Below, one piece after another: positions 20,243 to 30,072 of a stretch of 36,123 nt of DNA. The position numbers and the translations under genes were made by a program. Source of the DNA: Heterobasidion occidentale (lineage: Eukaryota > Basidiomycota > Agaricomycetes > Russulales > Bondarzewiaceae); contig JBCAQO010000077.1 of the NCBI GenBank assembly GCA_039111635.1, positions 1 through 36,123 on the forward strand, given 5' to 3'. How positions within the stretch are numbered: position 1 is the stretch's first letter; every line of letters begins with the position of its first letter. Below the pieces are notes generated by a model, which saw only the letters and a program-made list of their open reading frames with translations, was not told the DNA's origin and made no database searches.

Positions 20243-20753
20243 TCAGGCTAAACGCGCACCCCATGTACAGCCGGCGGGTTGCAGCCACCGACCCACACAC
20301 ATCGTGCGCGCGGCCTCGAGAATTTGCTGATATACTTCCACGCAGGCGCCGAGGACCGACCCGCCTGTCAAAATCCACGGGACGCCCTCACGCTGCGACG
20401 CCTGGCCCAGGATCGGAGGAAAGAGAGACGCTGCAATGATGCCTTCGCGGAACCGCCTGACTTCTTCCTGGCCCAGCGATCAATGACCCAGATGAGGCCA
20501 GCACGGACGATGGACGGTGAACCGATACACACCACAGTAAGCCCACCTGGCCGTCCTCGTCACCCGCCTTCTCGATAGTCGCGCGCGACCACCACTTCCC
20601 CCCTTCGCTTTCGGGCTGTCCGATTGGGAGGGGTTTCGTGCCCTTGTACATGGCCTTCTGCTGAGCGGAGGTGCTCGCGTTGGAGTGGAGGTCAGTGACA
20701 TGGAGGGGACGGGGAGGAGGGATGGCAACGACGGGGCGGACGTTTCGACCCAT
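20243..20753 (-). CDS. Unidentified gene, last two exons visible
   Basis: Exons complement(20547-20753) and complement(20243-20467), joined in phase 0 over a 79-bp GT/AG intron, stop TGA. Visible segments: GRNVRPVVAIPPPRPLHVTD, KGTKPLPIGQPESEGGKWW, SRATIEKAGDEDGQ, then EEVRRFREGIIAASLFPPIL and REGVPWILTGGSVLGACVEV. The content looks like a soluble enzyme. The coding sequence may extend 5' of the ATG at 20753 because a CCCCCAG acceptor lies 9-10 bases upstream. Upstream exons could include the minus-strand piece at 20880-21085. I cannot name the family. It may be a remnant, like the other housekeeping-type fragments in the window. Confidence 0.4.
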
Positions 20754-20789
20754 GGGAACGATCTGGGGGAATGAGATGAGTCTGACCAA

Positions 20790-22039
20790 AGACGACGGCG
20801 AGCCAGAGGAGTCAGCTGAGACTCGCCACTATCTAGATTGAAACGTTGAGGGTGGATCGTCGAGTGATGAGTGTGGGTCTACACAGGCGAGTGGTTATGC
20901 GATGGATGGCTGTGGTTTGGGGACTTGCGCTGCAGCCTTGCGAGTTGGCGAGGTGTAACCAAATGCAGATTCGTCGCTGGAGTGGAGGGAGTATGAGGAG
21001 GAGCAGTTGCAGTGGCCCTGAGGATGCCTTGCAGGCGCGCCTCGAGCGGGACGGACGTGATGAGCTTCGGGCTGAGCGTGGTCACCGACGTGTCGACGCG
21101 CGCTTAGATGGAAGCCCCCCATCTTGAGGAGTGTGTGCCCGACCAGACTGACACAAGCGCATGCATTCTGCTCGACGCCGCTTGTTCAGAGCTGAGAGGC
21201 CGTGAGCACCACTGACAGTAGAGATTGGTAGATCCCGAGAAGGTGCGACATAAGCGAGACCCAAACGCTGAACGAGCGCCCAATCCTCAACTTGCGTGAA
21301 GACCAACCCCTCGTCTGTGTAACCTGGATCCCATGACGACAATCTCAGTGAATCGACGATCGCTCGTGGTGAGAGGATTCCTCTTCACTGCTGTGGTAGT
21401 TGACTGACGCAAATGGGAGGTTTTGGAGAAGCTTCTGGATAGGCACACGAGCGGTTTTGTCAGATGGCACGACTTCGTCAACGTGAGTGCCGTTTGCCCG
21501 GGTGCGCGCGTCATGGCCTAACGAGAGCGTAGGCAATGACGCGTCTCGGTATCGTGATTGATGAACGGGAGGGCTTGCGAGTCGTCTTGGCGTCCCAGAG
21601 ATGGGGAAACGTCACTCTCCACCGCGTGAGTACGGCCTTGAGAGAGAGTGATCTCACTCTGATCGTGGATGGCGGGACGTCAAAGCCGCATGGGCCGAAA
21701 CTGGAACATCACGACCTGAAGCAGTGAGTATTCGCCACCATTTTTCACCTTGATATCACGCTGAAAATATTGCATAGCATTGGGAGTACGCTACGTGAAG
21801 TCTACGCCTGGGACTTGTCCATGTTCGCGAGCGAGCGACCACAGATACATGGCAACCTGGTGTGAATGACGGGCTCTTTGTTACCTCGATCGATGTTAAG
21901 TTGCACGATGATTTCTTGTTCTCGCTTGGCCCCTGCGCGGCTGCCATATCATTACTGGGATGCCGTTCACACATGCCAGTCACTGGGGAAACTAACAATT
22001 CATTGCGTGCAAGTGGTCCACTGCTAAGTATGTATGTAC
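20790..22039. other. Coding-like fragments, no supported gene
   Basis: Minus strand 20880-21110 reads TTLSPKLITSVPLEARLQGI and NLHLVTPRQLARLQ. Plus strand 21536-21727 has a 63-codon frame reading TRLGIVIDEREGLRVVLASQ and LIVDGGTSKPHGPKLEHHDL, ending at a possible donor. Neither is identifiable or can be extended by clear splices. Confidence 0.3.
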
Positions 22040-23240
22040 AGGAGGCTATCGATCAGCGACAACGAGGAGGCGTACACGGTGGCGGCGCGAAAACGGCGGC
22101 AGTGTCGACGGATACGAGAGCGGCGGGAGAGGGCCGATGACGAGAGAAGTGGGCGGCAGCGCCGAGGGAGTCGACAGCGAGACCCGCCAGCGTCGAGGGA
22201 GCCGCCAACGAGGAGGCAGGAGTTGCTGTGGAGGGAGCGGCGCCGTCGACGGGAGAGTCGTGCACGTCGAGGGAGGCGGACGTCATCGTCGAGGGAGGCG
22301 GGCGTTGTCGTGGAGGAGGAGAGATGAGTCGCCGTCGATGGAGCGGCGTCGTCCAGGCGGCGTAGTCCAGACGGCATCGTCCAGGCGCCGTGGTCCAGGC
22401 CGTGGTCCAGGCGGGGACATGGTCGGAGCGTGCAGGCGGCGGGGTCGAGGGAGCGGGCAGGGTCCAGTGAGGCGGCCGCGTCGTAGAGGGTGCCGGGCGT
22501 CCAGGCGGCGTCGTCGACGAGGAGCCGACAGGGTCTAGTGAGGCGGCCGCGTCGTCGAGGGCGGACGACGAGGCGTCGAGGGAGCCGTCGGTGAGGCGCG
22601 GCCGAGTCGGCGTCGTCCAGGCGGGGGCGTGCAGGCGGCGGGGTGGAGGGAGCGGGCAGCGTTCAGCGAGGCGGCCGCATCGTCGAGAGCCGGATGACGA
22701 GGCGTCGAGGGAGCCGTCGGTGAGGCGCGGCCGAGTCGGCGTCGTCCAGGCGGGGGCGTGCAGGCGGCGGGGTGGAGGGAGCGGGCAGCGTTCAGCGAGG
22801 CGGCCGCGTCTTCGAGGGAGCCGCCAGGCGGCGGCGGCCAGGCGGCGTCGTCCAGGCCGTCGTCCAGGTGGGGGCGTGGTCGGGGCGTGCAGGCGGCGGG
22901 GTCGAGGGAGCGGGCAGGGTCCAGCGAGGCGGCCGCATCGTCGAGAGCCGGATGACGAGGCGTCGAGGGAGCCGTCGGTGAGGCGCGCCGAGTCGGTGTC
23001 GTCCAGGCCGTCGTCCAGGCGGGGGCATGCAGGCGGCGGGGTCGAGGGAGCCAGGTGCGTGGTCGAGGGAGATGAGGGCGACGTGAGAGACGAGGGCGGC
23101 ATCGTAGCCGTCATCCTCGTTTGGGACGGGGTGGAAGAGGAGGCCGCGGTGGGGGAGGCGTCCAGGAGGTGCCGTCGTCGTCAAGGGAGAGGTGACGTCG
23201 AGGACGAGGCGAGGGCGCTTGCGAGGCCGGGCCGACGTTA
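22040..23240. repeat. GC-rich minisatellite region with a 129-bp period
   Basis: Almost wholly built of GGCGTCGTCCAGGC, GTCGAGGGAGC and GGCGGCGGGGTGGAGGGAGC words. GACGAGGCGTCGAGGGAGCC recurs at 22567, 22696 and 22954, i.e. one and two periods of 129 bp, with a variant unit between. The plus strand is G-rich with runs able to form G-quadruplexes. 129 is 43 codons, so a 353-codon minus-strand frame and several others stay open; their Arg/Pro/Ala-only content argues against a real protein. Confidence 0.85.
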
Positions 23241-23328
23241 AGAAGAAGGCGTCGGGGAGGGCTGTGACGCGTCAGCGTAGCGTACTTGTTATGAGCAGTT
23301 ATAATAATTAGCGGCTGTTATTGCATAG

Positions 23329-23404
23329 ATCGTATGGGCGAACGGTCTAGTCAAGGTGATGTCGAGGTGTCCACGGGGTTTGATGTTCGATTCCCGGTCT
23401 TTGC
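23329..23404 (+). ncRNA. tRNA-like pol III box A/box B pair (possible SINE head)
   Basis: TATGGGCGAACGG at 23334-23346 resembles a box A and GTTCGATTCC at 23385-23394 matches a box B; the spacing is tRNA-like. No proper T stem or acceptor stem can be formed, so it is not a working tRNA gene. It may be the head of a tRNA-derived SINE or a decayed tRNA. Confidence 0.4.
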
Positions 23405-23681
23405 TGTATTTTGTAGCAGCTAGCAATCATTACTAATCACTCAGACACATCCGAGCTCGGATATATCCGAGGTGGCTGCCTCTGTTGGGATTCCAAATTG
23501 TCGGAGATTTCCGATTACACACCTGGGACACTTTGACCGCCATAGCCACTGCAGTGACTAGTGACTCGGCGAGCCTCAGGCTACCAGCATCCTCATCATC
23601 CCCGTATCTCCATCTGCCGAATTCCCAAACTCCTTTCAAGATTGCACTAGATTTGCTAGTAGTATAACCACTCTCCGTCCG

Positions 23682-23742
23682 CTTGCTCATTGCAGGTGAC
23701 TGGATTTTGAGTGCACCGTCATCCTTCCTTGCTCATTGCAGG
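23682..23742 (+). promoter_or_regulatory. Direct pair of CTTGCTCATTGCAGG motifs upstream of the second long gene
   Basis: Perfect 15-mers at 23682-23696 and 23728-23742, 46 bp apart. The second ends 119 bp before the ATG at 23862. The spacer holds CCGTCATC. Same arrangement and orientation toward the gene as at 7248-7305 and 29688-29744. Confidence 0.65.
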
Positions 23743-23861
23743 GTCGTTGGACATCAAGTCGAGTCCTACGTTATTATTGCTCATACTACTAGGTCAGTTC
23801 GCATCGCCGTGTTTTTCTTGTTCCTCCATTGGTTTACTGTCTCATTGGGCACGTTGCAGCC

Positions 23862-26641
23862 ATGGCCGCCGTTACTTGTTGGCAAGCACGGCCGCTTGAA
23901 AACCTTCGCGAAATTCTCGATTCTCGTCGATCCCTACTGCACGGCGAGCAGGTTGACGCCCTAGATTGTCTCTGCGTTGCTCCATTCCGCAATCACGATG
24001 AATTATGGATCTCCACACCAAACATGGACTTTGTTCCGGAGGTCCCTGTGCACCCCGACGACACACCCTTCAGATATTTCGGAGACGGCATGCTTGGTGC
24101 ATTTGAACATCTGAAGTGGCCACAAGCTTTCGACCCAGTGGAGCCCCATTCCTATGCTGCGCCCATGAACCCGAGACTGAAGGAACTCCAGAAGGTCGAC
24201 GATCATCATGGCTTACGAGCACCGGACTTTCCAGTGGACGACAAAGAAGGCGGCCTTCCTCAATTCGAAGATCCGGATGCTGCGTGGTTTTCCTTCAAAG
24301 GAACGGACTTTCGTATCTGCGAGGAGCTGCCGCGCGCTTCAGTAGGAATCTTGTATGAGACAGTGCTCTCCCGCCTGCGCAAAGCGATGTTGGAAGTGCG
24401 TAGGATAGGAGACGAAATTGGGGCTCAAGAGTTTCCCGAAGGCACTCCGGCTGCTGTAGTCAATGCACACACGTCCAGCTACATGTACCAGAGACATCGA
24501 TCTGAGGCCCTTTATCGTGCCTACGGTTCACTCTCGCAGATTCCAATGCCTTTCTCCGACACCGTCTTATGGTTTCGTGAGTTTCAGCGTATCCTGCTTG
24601 AATTACGCGCCTGGATTATCTATATGCTGGTAGTGAAACCTCGTATGGAGGATCCTACGTTCGATTGCCCTCAACCTGTTCTTCCTCTTCGCGGTGTCAT
24701 CACCTCAAGTTTGTCAATGCTTCGAGAGTTGTTCCGGATTGGGATCCCGGTTTGGTACATCCGGAGGCGCACCACTCTTACAACCCGCACACTTATCATC
24801 TCCGTCAAGACAGTCATCAGAACCGGCATCTCCTTCAGCTCATCACAGATTTTTGAATATGCCAACCATCGCACCAAGGCCCCTCTCTGGGTGGAGGCGT
24901 CACACGGTGAACCGTTACGCGGCACCATTCAAGACAGGCTGCGAAAGTTTAGCTTGACCAGTCGACCAATTCTACTACCGCTGGAGATCTATTCTCCTGC
25001 AACGGTTGGGGAAATCGAGCGGCAAAATCCGCCTGTGTGTCGGAATCATGCTATGTCAGGGCCGGATATTTCGCATGTCATAGTCGATGAAATCCCGACC
25101 GAGCGTGACGTCAATAGCGACGAGCGGCAGACCGCGATGATCAGCGCTTTCACTGGTAATGTTTATGGTAAGACTCGATTGACTAGGTCAGGCTTGTGTA
25201 ACTGATGCACAATTTGTTTAAATAGCCGCTAAGCTTGTACGAGATGGTCCTCGTTTCATCGATGACCCCGCTTGCACCATGTTTGAGACCACCACATCCG
25301 ACTTTGTTGTGCTCGCGTCGGCCTATTCATCTAATGATCAGTGGCGTAGAAGTCTGTTGTCGAGGTCTCGCTCATCTGACAAGCGTGGTAAGTTCCCTGC
25401 GTTGCGCCTCTATGGTTTCATTGTCACGCAACACACACAGAACATCGCCCACCATCGCCCGACGTGAAGAATGCTCCCAAGGTCCCAGATGTCCAATCAA
25501 ACGCAAGTCATTCGCAAATTTCGAGTCCTCCGAAGACACTGGCGCCTCATAAGCAGCGTAGTAACAGCCATCGATGTCATGGTCCTTCTCCTAAAACAGG
25601 TCTCCGGGTTGTGCACCCCACTTGGCTTCCCCCACTCGCCCCGGGTTGGATAAGCGTCTTCGAAGAGACCATGGATTTGGACGATGATCCAAATATGGCC
25701 CTTCAGTATCCTCTCCCCCCATTCATCTGTTCTTTGCGGACAAAGGAGCCGTTTTTGGGCATAGAGTTCACAACTGGCTACGCATTCGCATGTGGTGTCT
25801 GCTGGAGGTTCTATGCCCTTCTAACCACTGTATGGTCCTGATGACGACCAGCCAATGGAGGATTGCATTAGAGGGGAGATATTACCTGCCAGACAACATG
25901 GTCAATTGTACCGTGAAGCCTCAATCCTCTTCACACGACATGGCTCGCTTACCACCATGGCCTCGCAAGACTAAAAAGGCTCGCTTGGAACCGCAAGTCG
26001 CGTCCAATGTCACCAGCGCTTCGTCGGTCGAGGTGCGCAAACGTAAGAAGGCCTTGGACAGACGTGTTGCAGATCGGGTCGACATAGGTGTCCGATTCCT
26101 GGTGCACGCCGGATTCGCACCATACGATGACACTACATCTCCGCAATGGGGCAGAACCTTCGTCACTAGCAAGATGGCTCATGAGGATAAGGACCTCTGG
26201 GCTGAAGTAGTATGGGAGCTTTCGGTAGCTAATTTTCGTCTTGAACTCCTACAATTGGACAGGAAGGTTGTCATGGGTGTTTACTGTTACGAGGACAAAC
26301 GGTATGCCGCCCAACGCGAAGGAAAAATCTGCCACATATGGGCCACGGGGGGTCTCAGCGTAGACTGGGAGCGTGAGAGTCGGTGGGTGGACCGACTTGT
26401 GATTGAAGATTGGGAGGCCAGGCGTGGTGCTGTGAAGGTAATGGCTGAAGTCCTCTGTGGATGGCCCGGCGGAAGTAAGCTTATGTGGCACAAGGATTAC
26501 GATTCTAATTTCAAAGCTTTCACAGACTTCGAGCATGCGGTGTTTCTCTTTTATACTGTCACGTTTCACAAGCATTGTGGGAGACTCCCTATTATGCCTT
26601 TATCGCAGCCCAAATCCCTCGCTCGTCACGTACATTCATGA
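23862..26641 (+). CDS. Second long Agaricomycete-specific protein of unknown function, one apparent frameshift
   Basis: The start ATG sits in GCAGCCATGGCC, a near-ideal context. Exons 23862-25167, 25226-25387 and 25441-26641, with GT/AG introns of 58 and 53 bp in phase; an extra 51-bp intron at 26475-26525 is possible. Segments: FHLKWPQAFDP-like (FEHLKWPQAFDPVEPHSYAA), LWFREFQRILLELRAWIIYM, ELFRIGIPVWYIR, SVFEETMDLDDD, HNWLRIRMWCLLEVL, DLWAEVVWELSVANFRLELL and VFLFYTVTFHKHCGRLPIMP. Family-like content runs in frame 3 up to YPLPP and resumes as IHLFFADKGAVFGHRVHNWL in frame 2, so one base seems missing in the C6 tract at 25715-25720. This could be a sequencing error or an early inactivating change; otherwise the gene is open. 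It shares its general plan (AGIPVWYIR-like core, LW...W...F end) with 13272-16473. No catalytic motif is recognised. Confidence 0.7.
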
Positions 26642-26908
26642 TTTCGCATGTTTTTTTTGCCCTCTCACGCAATAGGTTCATGTCGCAAGTCTGATGCCAT
26701 TCAGAATGATATACATGTATCAAACAACGCCGTGTCTCGGATCGTGAAAATGCCGTCTCTCGTATTCGAAGTACCTTTCAACCGTTCTTTTCGATCTACG
26801 AATGGTGACTAAACGGCGCTAATTAGAATGCGGAAGAAACCTACAAGCGCTCTCGGACTACCCCAGAAGCCTGACCTTCTGCATTTCAACACTCAAAACT
26901 GGCCGTCT

Positions 26909-29259
26909 TCAGTTTATCCATAGAGCACGGTCTACAGACACGTTGTGACGATCGATCTCTCGCTTCGCCTTCAAGACCTCAAGGCTCTTGCGTTCACTGT
27001 CCGTCTGATAACCTTCGGTTTGAGCGGAATCGGTCCGCGAATGTCGCGGCTTCGGCTTGAGTAATACATCGAGTAAGTCCAGCAATATGGCCTTGAAATG
27101 GATCTCTGCCCTCGTGTGTATATCCTCACGAAGCTCACGTGGCAGCGCGCAGGGGAACATGAAATTGTGATTCGGTTTCGCCAGCCACTTGCGCGCGCCT
27201 AATTCGGAATTCACGAAATGGCAGACAGGGCATGCGAGTTTAGACGTGCCGACGTAGCAGGGGTCTATGTCGCTCTGTAAATCTCCATGTCAATATTGGC
27301 ATTGGAAGGTGTAGGGGGTGAAAACTTTCCGGATTAACACCATGTGCAGCAAGCAACATGCTCCCATTGTCCAGGTTCTTCCCGTCCAGGACGCTAGCCA
27401 AGAGACACTCGCAATGGATACTCCCTTGGAACATGGGAGTCGGCGATAGTAAATTCTTGCAGTGGCGGCTAATTGAGCTCCCCGCCTTCTCGGCGTCCCT
27501 CGTCATCAATAATTTGAGTTCGTCGATCACTGTCTTCGTGCGAGCAGTCTCGTTGTTCTCGCTCAATACCTCCTTCACCACCTCTTCCCAGGGTGCCATG
27601 TCTGTCCCAGGATGTTCGGCAGAAATGACAGTGTAAGTGATGTTCCGAAGATACTGTGCCGAACCCACGAGACCGTGAACAGCGAATGGTATCACAACCT
27701 GTCGACGCAGCCACTGCTTGTATGCGTCAATCGGTGTCGAGCCCACAGTGACGAACATATCTGTATCATCGTCGTCCACCACTGCTTGTTCCTCCCACGT
27801 ATTTGGCTGGCCCTGGGACTCTCTAGATGGTGTGGTATACTTGGGTTCTGTACCTGCGAAGGGATGGTCGAATATATCGGGAATGGCGAGAGTCAGGTAG
27901 TCTGCGAAAGCGTTGGAATATGCAAATGCTTCCAAAAGAGTGACATAAAGCCAGGTCTTGTTCATCATCGCGCCGAAATTGTCTGGCTGGGCTTTGGAAA
28001 TCTCGTCCAAACAGGTCTGATAGCCTTTCAGAGCCAAGCACAAGGTATGATGGAAGGCCACGCATGTCTCCTTGACAAAAAGAACGTCATTGTTCTGCGC
28101 TCGGGTTTTCAACTCGAGTCCTCCGTGCTCCACGCCGAAAAGGTCGATGCCCCACCAACGTGCTATGAGCTCTCCAGAAAGGACTTGGTCCCGTTCTTTG
28201 CGTAATGTAGACTTCTTCTTGAATAGTTCAGGCAATCTGTCAGGTTCGGCATTCAAGATCTTGCTGAGGAAGGCGGTAGACATCGTACACCTGAGTCGAG
28301 AGCGCATCTTGCGGTAGCCACGAGAAACGACGTGAACGCCCAGGCTGTAAGGTGTGGTGTCCTCTTTCTTGAGTAACTCGATCACCTCCGAGACGTGCTC
28401 ATCAAACTTCATGCTTTATGAACTATGTCAGAAAGGTTATCATTCGATAGAAAGTTCGCACTCACTTCTTTTGTTCATTTAACATGGCCTTTGTAAATGG
28501 CACGACATCCTGTCCCCGATCCTCCTCATTCGTCTCCGATTTACCCTTCATTGCTACTGACCGATTCATCTTCCCTCTCGACGGCTCTGTCGCCCCCGTC
28601 CTCGCCTCTGAGCTTATGCTCCTTGTGGTCATCGCCTCATCTGTCGCAGCAGTTGTCCTCGTCCTCACTTGAGACTCTGTCTCCAATCTCACTCTCTTCT
28701 CCACTTTCGCTTGAACCTCCGATTTCAGAACTTTCTTTCCCTTCTCCGCGCCCGTCCCCGTCGTCTTCGTCTTTGCTGCGAGATCGGTCTTCCCTCTCGC
28801 CTCATTGGGGTGTGTCGGATTGGTGGTAATGATGCAGTTATGCATTACTTGGTCTTCCGCGCATTCTATGGAAGCGTCTATGTCGCGTTGATGTGAGACC
28901 GAGACGACGAGGCTGACGTTAGCGCCCCTCTGCATACCTGCCGCCACAGCCACCACTTCGCGGTCTCTGACAAGCAGTGTAGCAAGCTGATCGAGCAATC
29001 GGTGCTGTGACTGGGGCCTTTCGACGACTTGTCTCTTGTCTTTGTAGACCGTCTGCGTCTGGGATAGCGAATTATTTTGTCCTCGAAGATAAAGGATAAC
29101 CATGATCAAGGTGGTGATGGTTTTGAACTTGTTGATCTTGTTGACCAGGGACTCGGACGCGTTCATGATTTCGACGATAGTAAAGGCGGGGAATGGGAAC
29201 TGAAGCTCGGAGACAGGACGTAGTAAGCAAAGGTAGCAGTGAATGTGGGGTGACGCCAT
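26909..29259 (-). CDS. OTT_1508-like cytidine-deaminase-fold protein (3 exons, 740 aa)
   Basis: Exons (minus) 29259-28466, 28413-27341 and 27264-26909; introns 52 and 76 bp, all phases consistent. The N-terminal part has HIHCYLCLLRPVSELQFPFP, then NKFKTITTLIMVILYLRGQN and LLDQLATLLVRDREVVAVAA, a charged Lys/Glu/Arg linker, and FTKAMLNEQKKN. The middle part is helical (FDEHVSEVIELLKKED, AFAYSNAFADYLTLAIPDIF). The putative zinc site is H598-C-E600 (SIHCECLLAS) and, 33 residues on, C634-P-V-C637 (GTSKLACPVCHFV): the HxE...CxxC layout and spacing of the AID/APOBEC-type deaminase fold, closest to OTT_1508-like deaminases expanded in basidiomycetes. The CPVC motif becomes visible only after splicing the second intron, whose donor GTGTTA is not ideal. 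The substrate is unknown. A further 5' exon is possible. Activity is inferred, not shown. Confidence 0.75.
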
Positions 29260-29645
29260 ATTGACCTTCACTTACTAATATATACGTCGATTGCATCCGG
29301 AAGAGACGCGGAAGATTGATCAGGGACTATCCTGGACTATCTCGGTCAATCGCCAGTGTTCAGACAGACTCAGCAGTGCCTCAGCATCGCTTTCTCTTGA
29401 TTTTAAAAATACGAAAAAATGACAGGTTGTATTCCAAGAAGCTAAGATAGGTACTGTATGTGCAACAATTGGTGGGTAGAAACACTAAAATGAGCCTGGC
29501 CGCTACAAAGAAATCGGTTGCAACTCCGATGGAGCTCGTGCCGGCAGAATCCGTCACACGTGACGGCTACAACTCCCCTTTCCAACTCTTCACCCATCGC
29601 TGGCCCATCTTTGCTTCATTTAACTGTATACTCCCCAAGGATGGC
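29260..29645. other. Upstream region of the deaminase-like gene
   Basis: AT-rich stretch near 29400-29460. No gene is supported. A minus-strand ATG at about 29296 followed by GTAAGT could be a small leading exon of the deaminase-like gene. Confidence 0.35.
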
Positions 29646-29687
29646 ACCTCTTCCATGGCACCTCTTCCATGTCATCTCCGAACGGCG

Positions 29688-29744
29688 CTTGCTCATTGCA
29701 GGCATTGTTTGGTCATCAGCAGCTGGCTCCTTGCTCATTGCAGG
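29688..29744 (+). promoter_or_regulatory. Direct pair of CTTGCTCATTGCAGG motifs upstream of the Plavaka gene
   Basis: Perfect 15-mers at 29688-29702 and 29730-29744, 42 bp apart, with GGTCATC in the spacer. The pair lies 329 bp upstream of the transposase ATG at 30073 and points toward it. Just 5', ATGGCACCTCTTCC is tandemly repeated (about 29641-29671). Confidence 0.65.
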
Positions 29745-30072
29745 GTGTTAGACTGTCTCTGTCTCAACGGCGTTTGGAGCCTCTCCAGGCACTCATCGGT
29801 GGTTCGGATGTTAGAGGGTTTTGTGGTACAAGACGGTTGACCGTAAAAATGTGATGAGCACTTTCTGGTCTTGGGTTTCTGAGTAGTCTTCTCCTCATAG
29901 AAGCTATTCTACTTCACTACAGCGCATAACGATTTGAGATCCGATCGGCAAAACACATCTTAGCGAGCGAGCGAGTCATGTCTTTCTACATATAAGCTGA
30001 CAGACCATCGCTTGCGCTGAAAGTCCCCACCCGCGCTTGTATCATTCGACCTCCTCTGGCCACACGATTTTC

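Noticed and set aside
22053..23114. 353-codon minus-strand ORF and several overlapping ORFs in the GC-rich region
   Set aside because: Content is almost only Arg, Pro, Ala, Ser and Thr, all frames are open at once, and the 129-bp repeat length (43 codons) explains the openness.
23329..23404. Functional tRNA gene
   Set aside because: Box A and B words are present, but T stem and acceptor stem do not pair.
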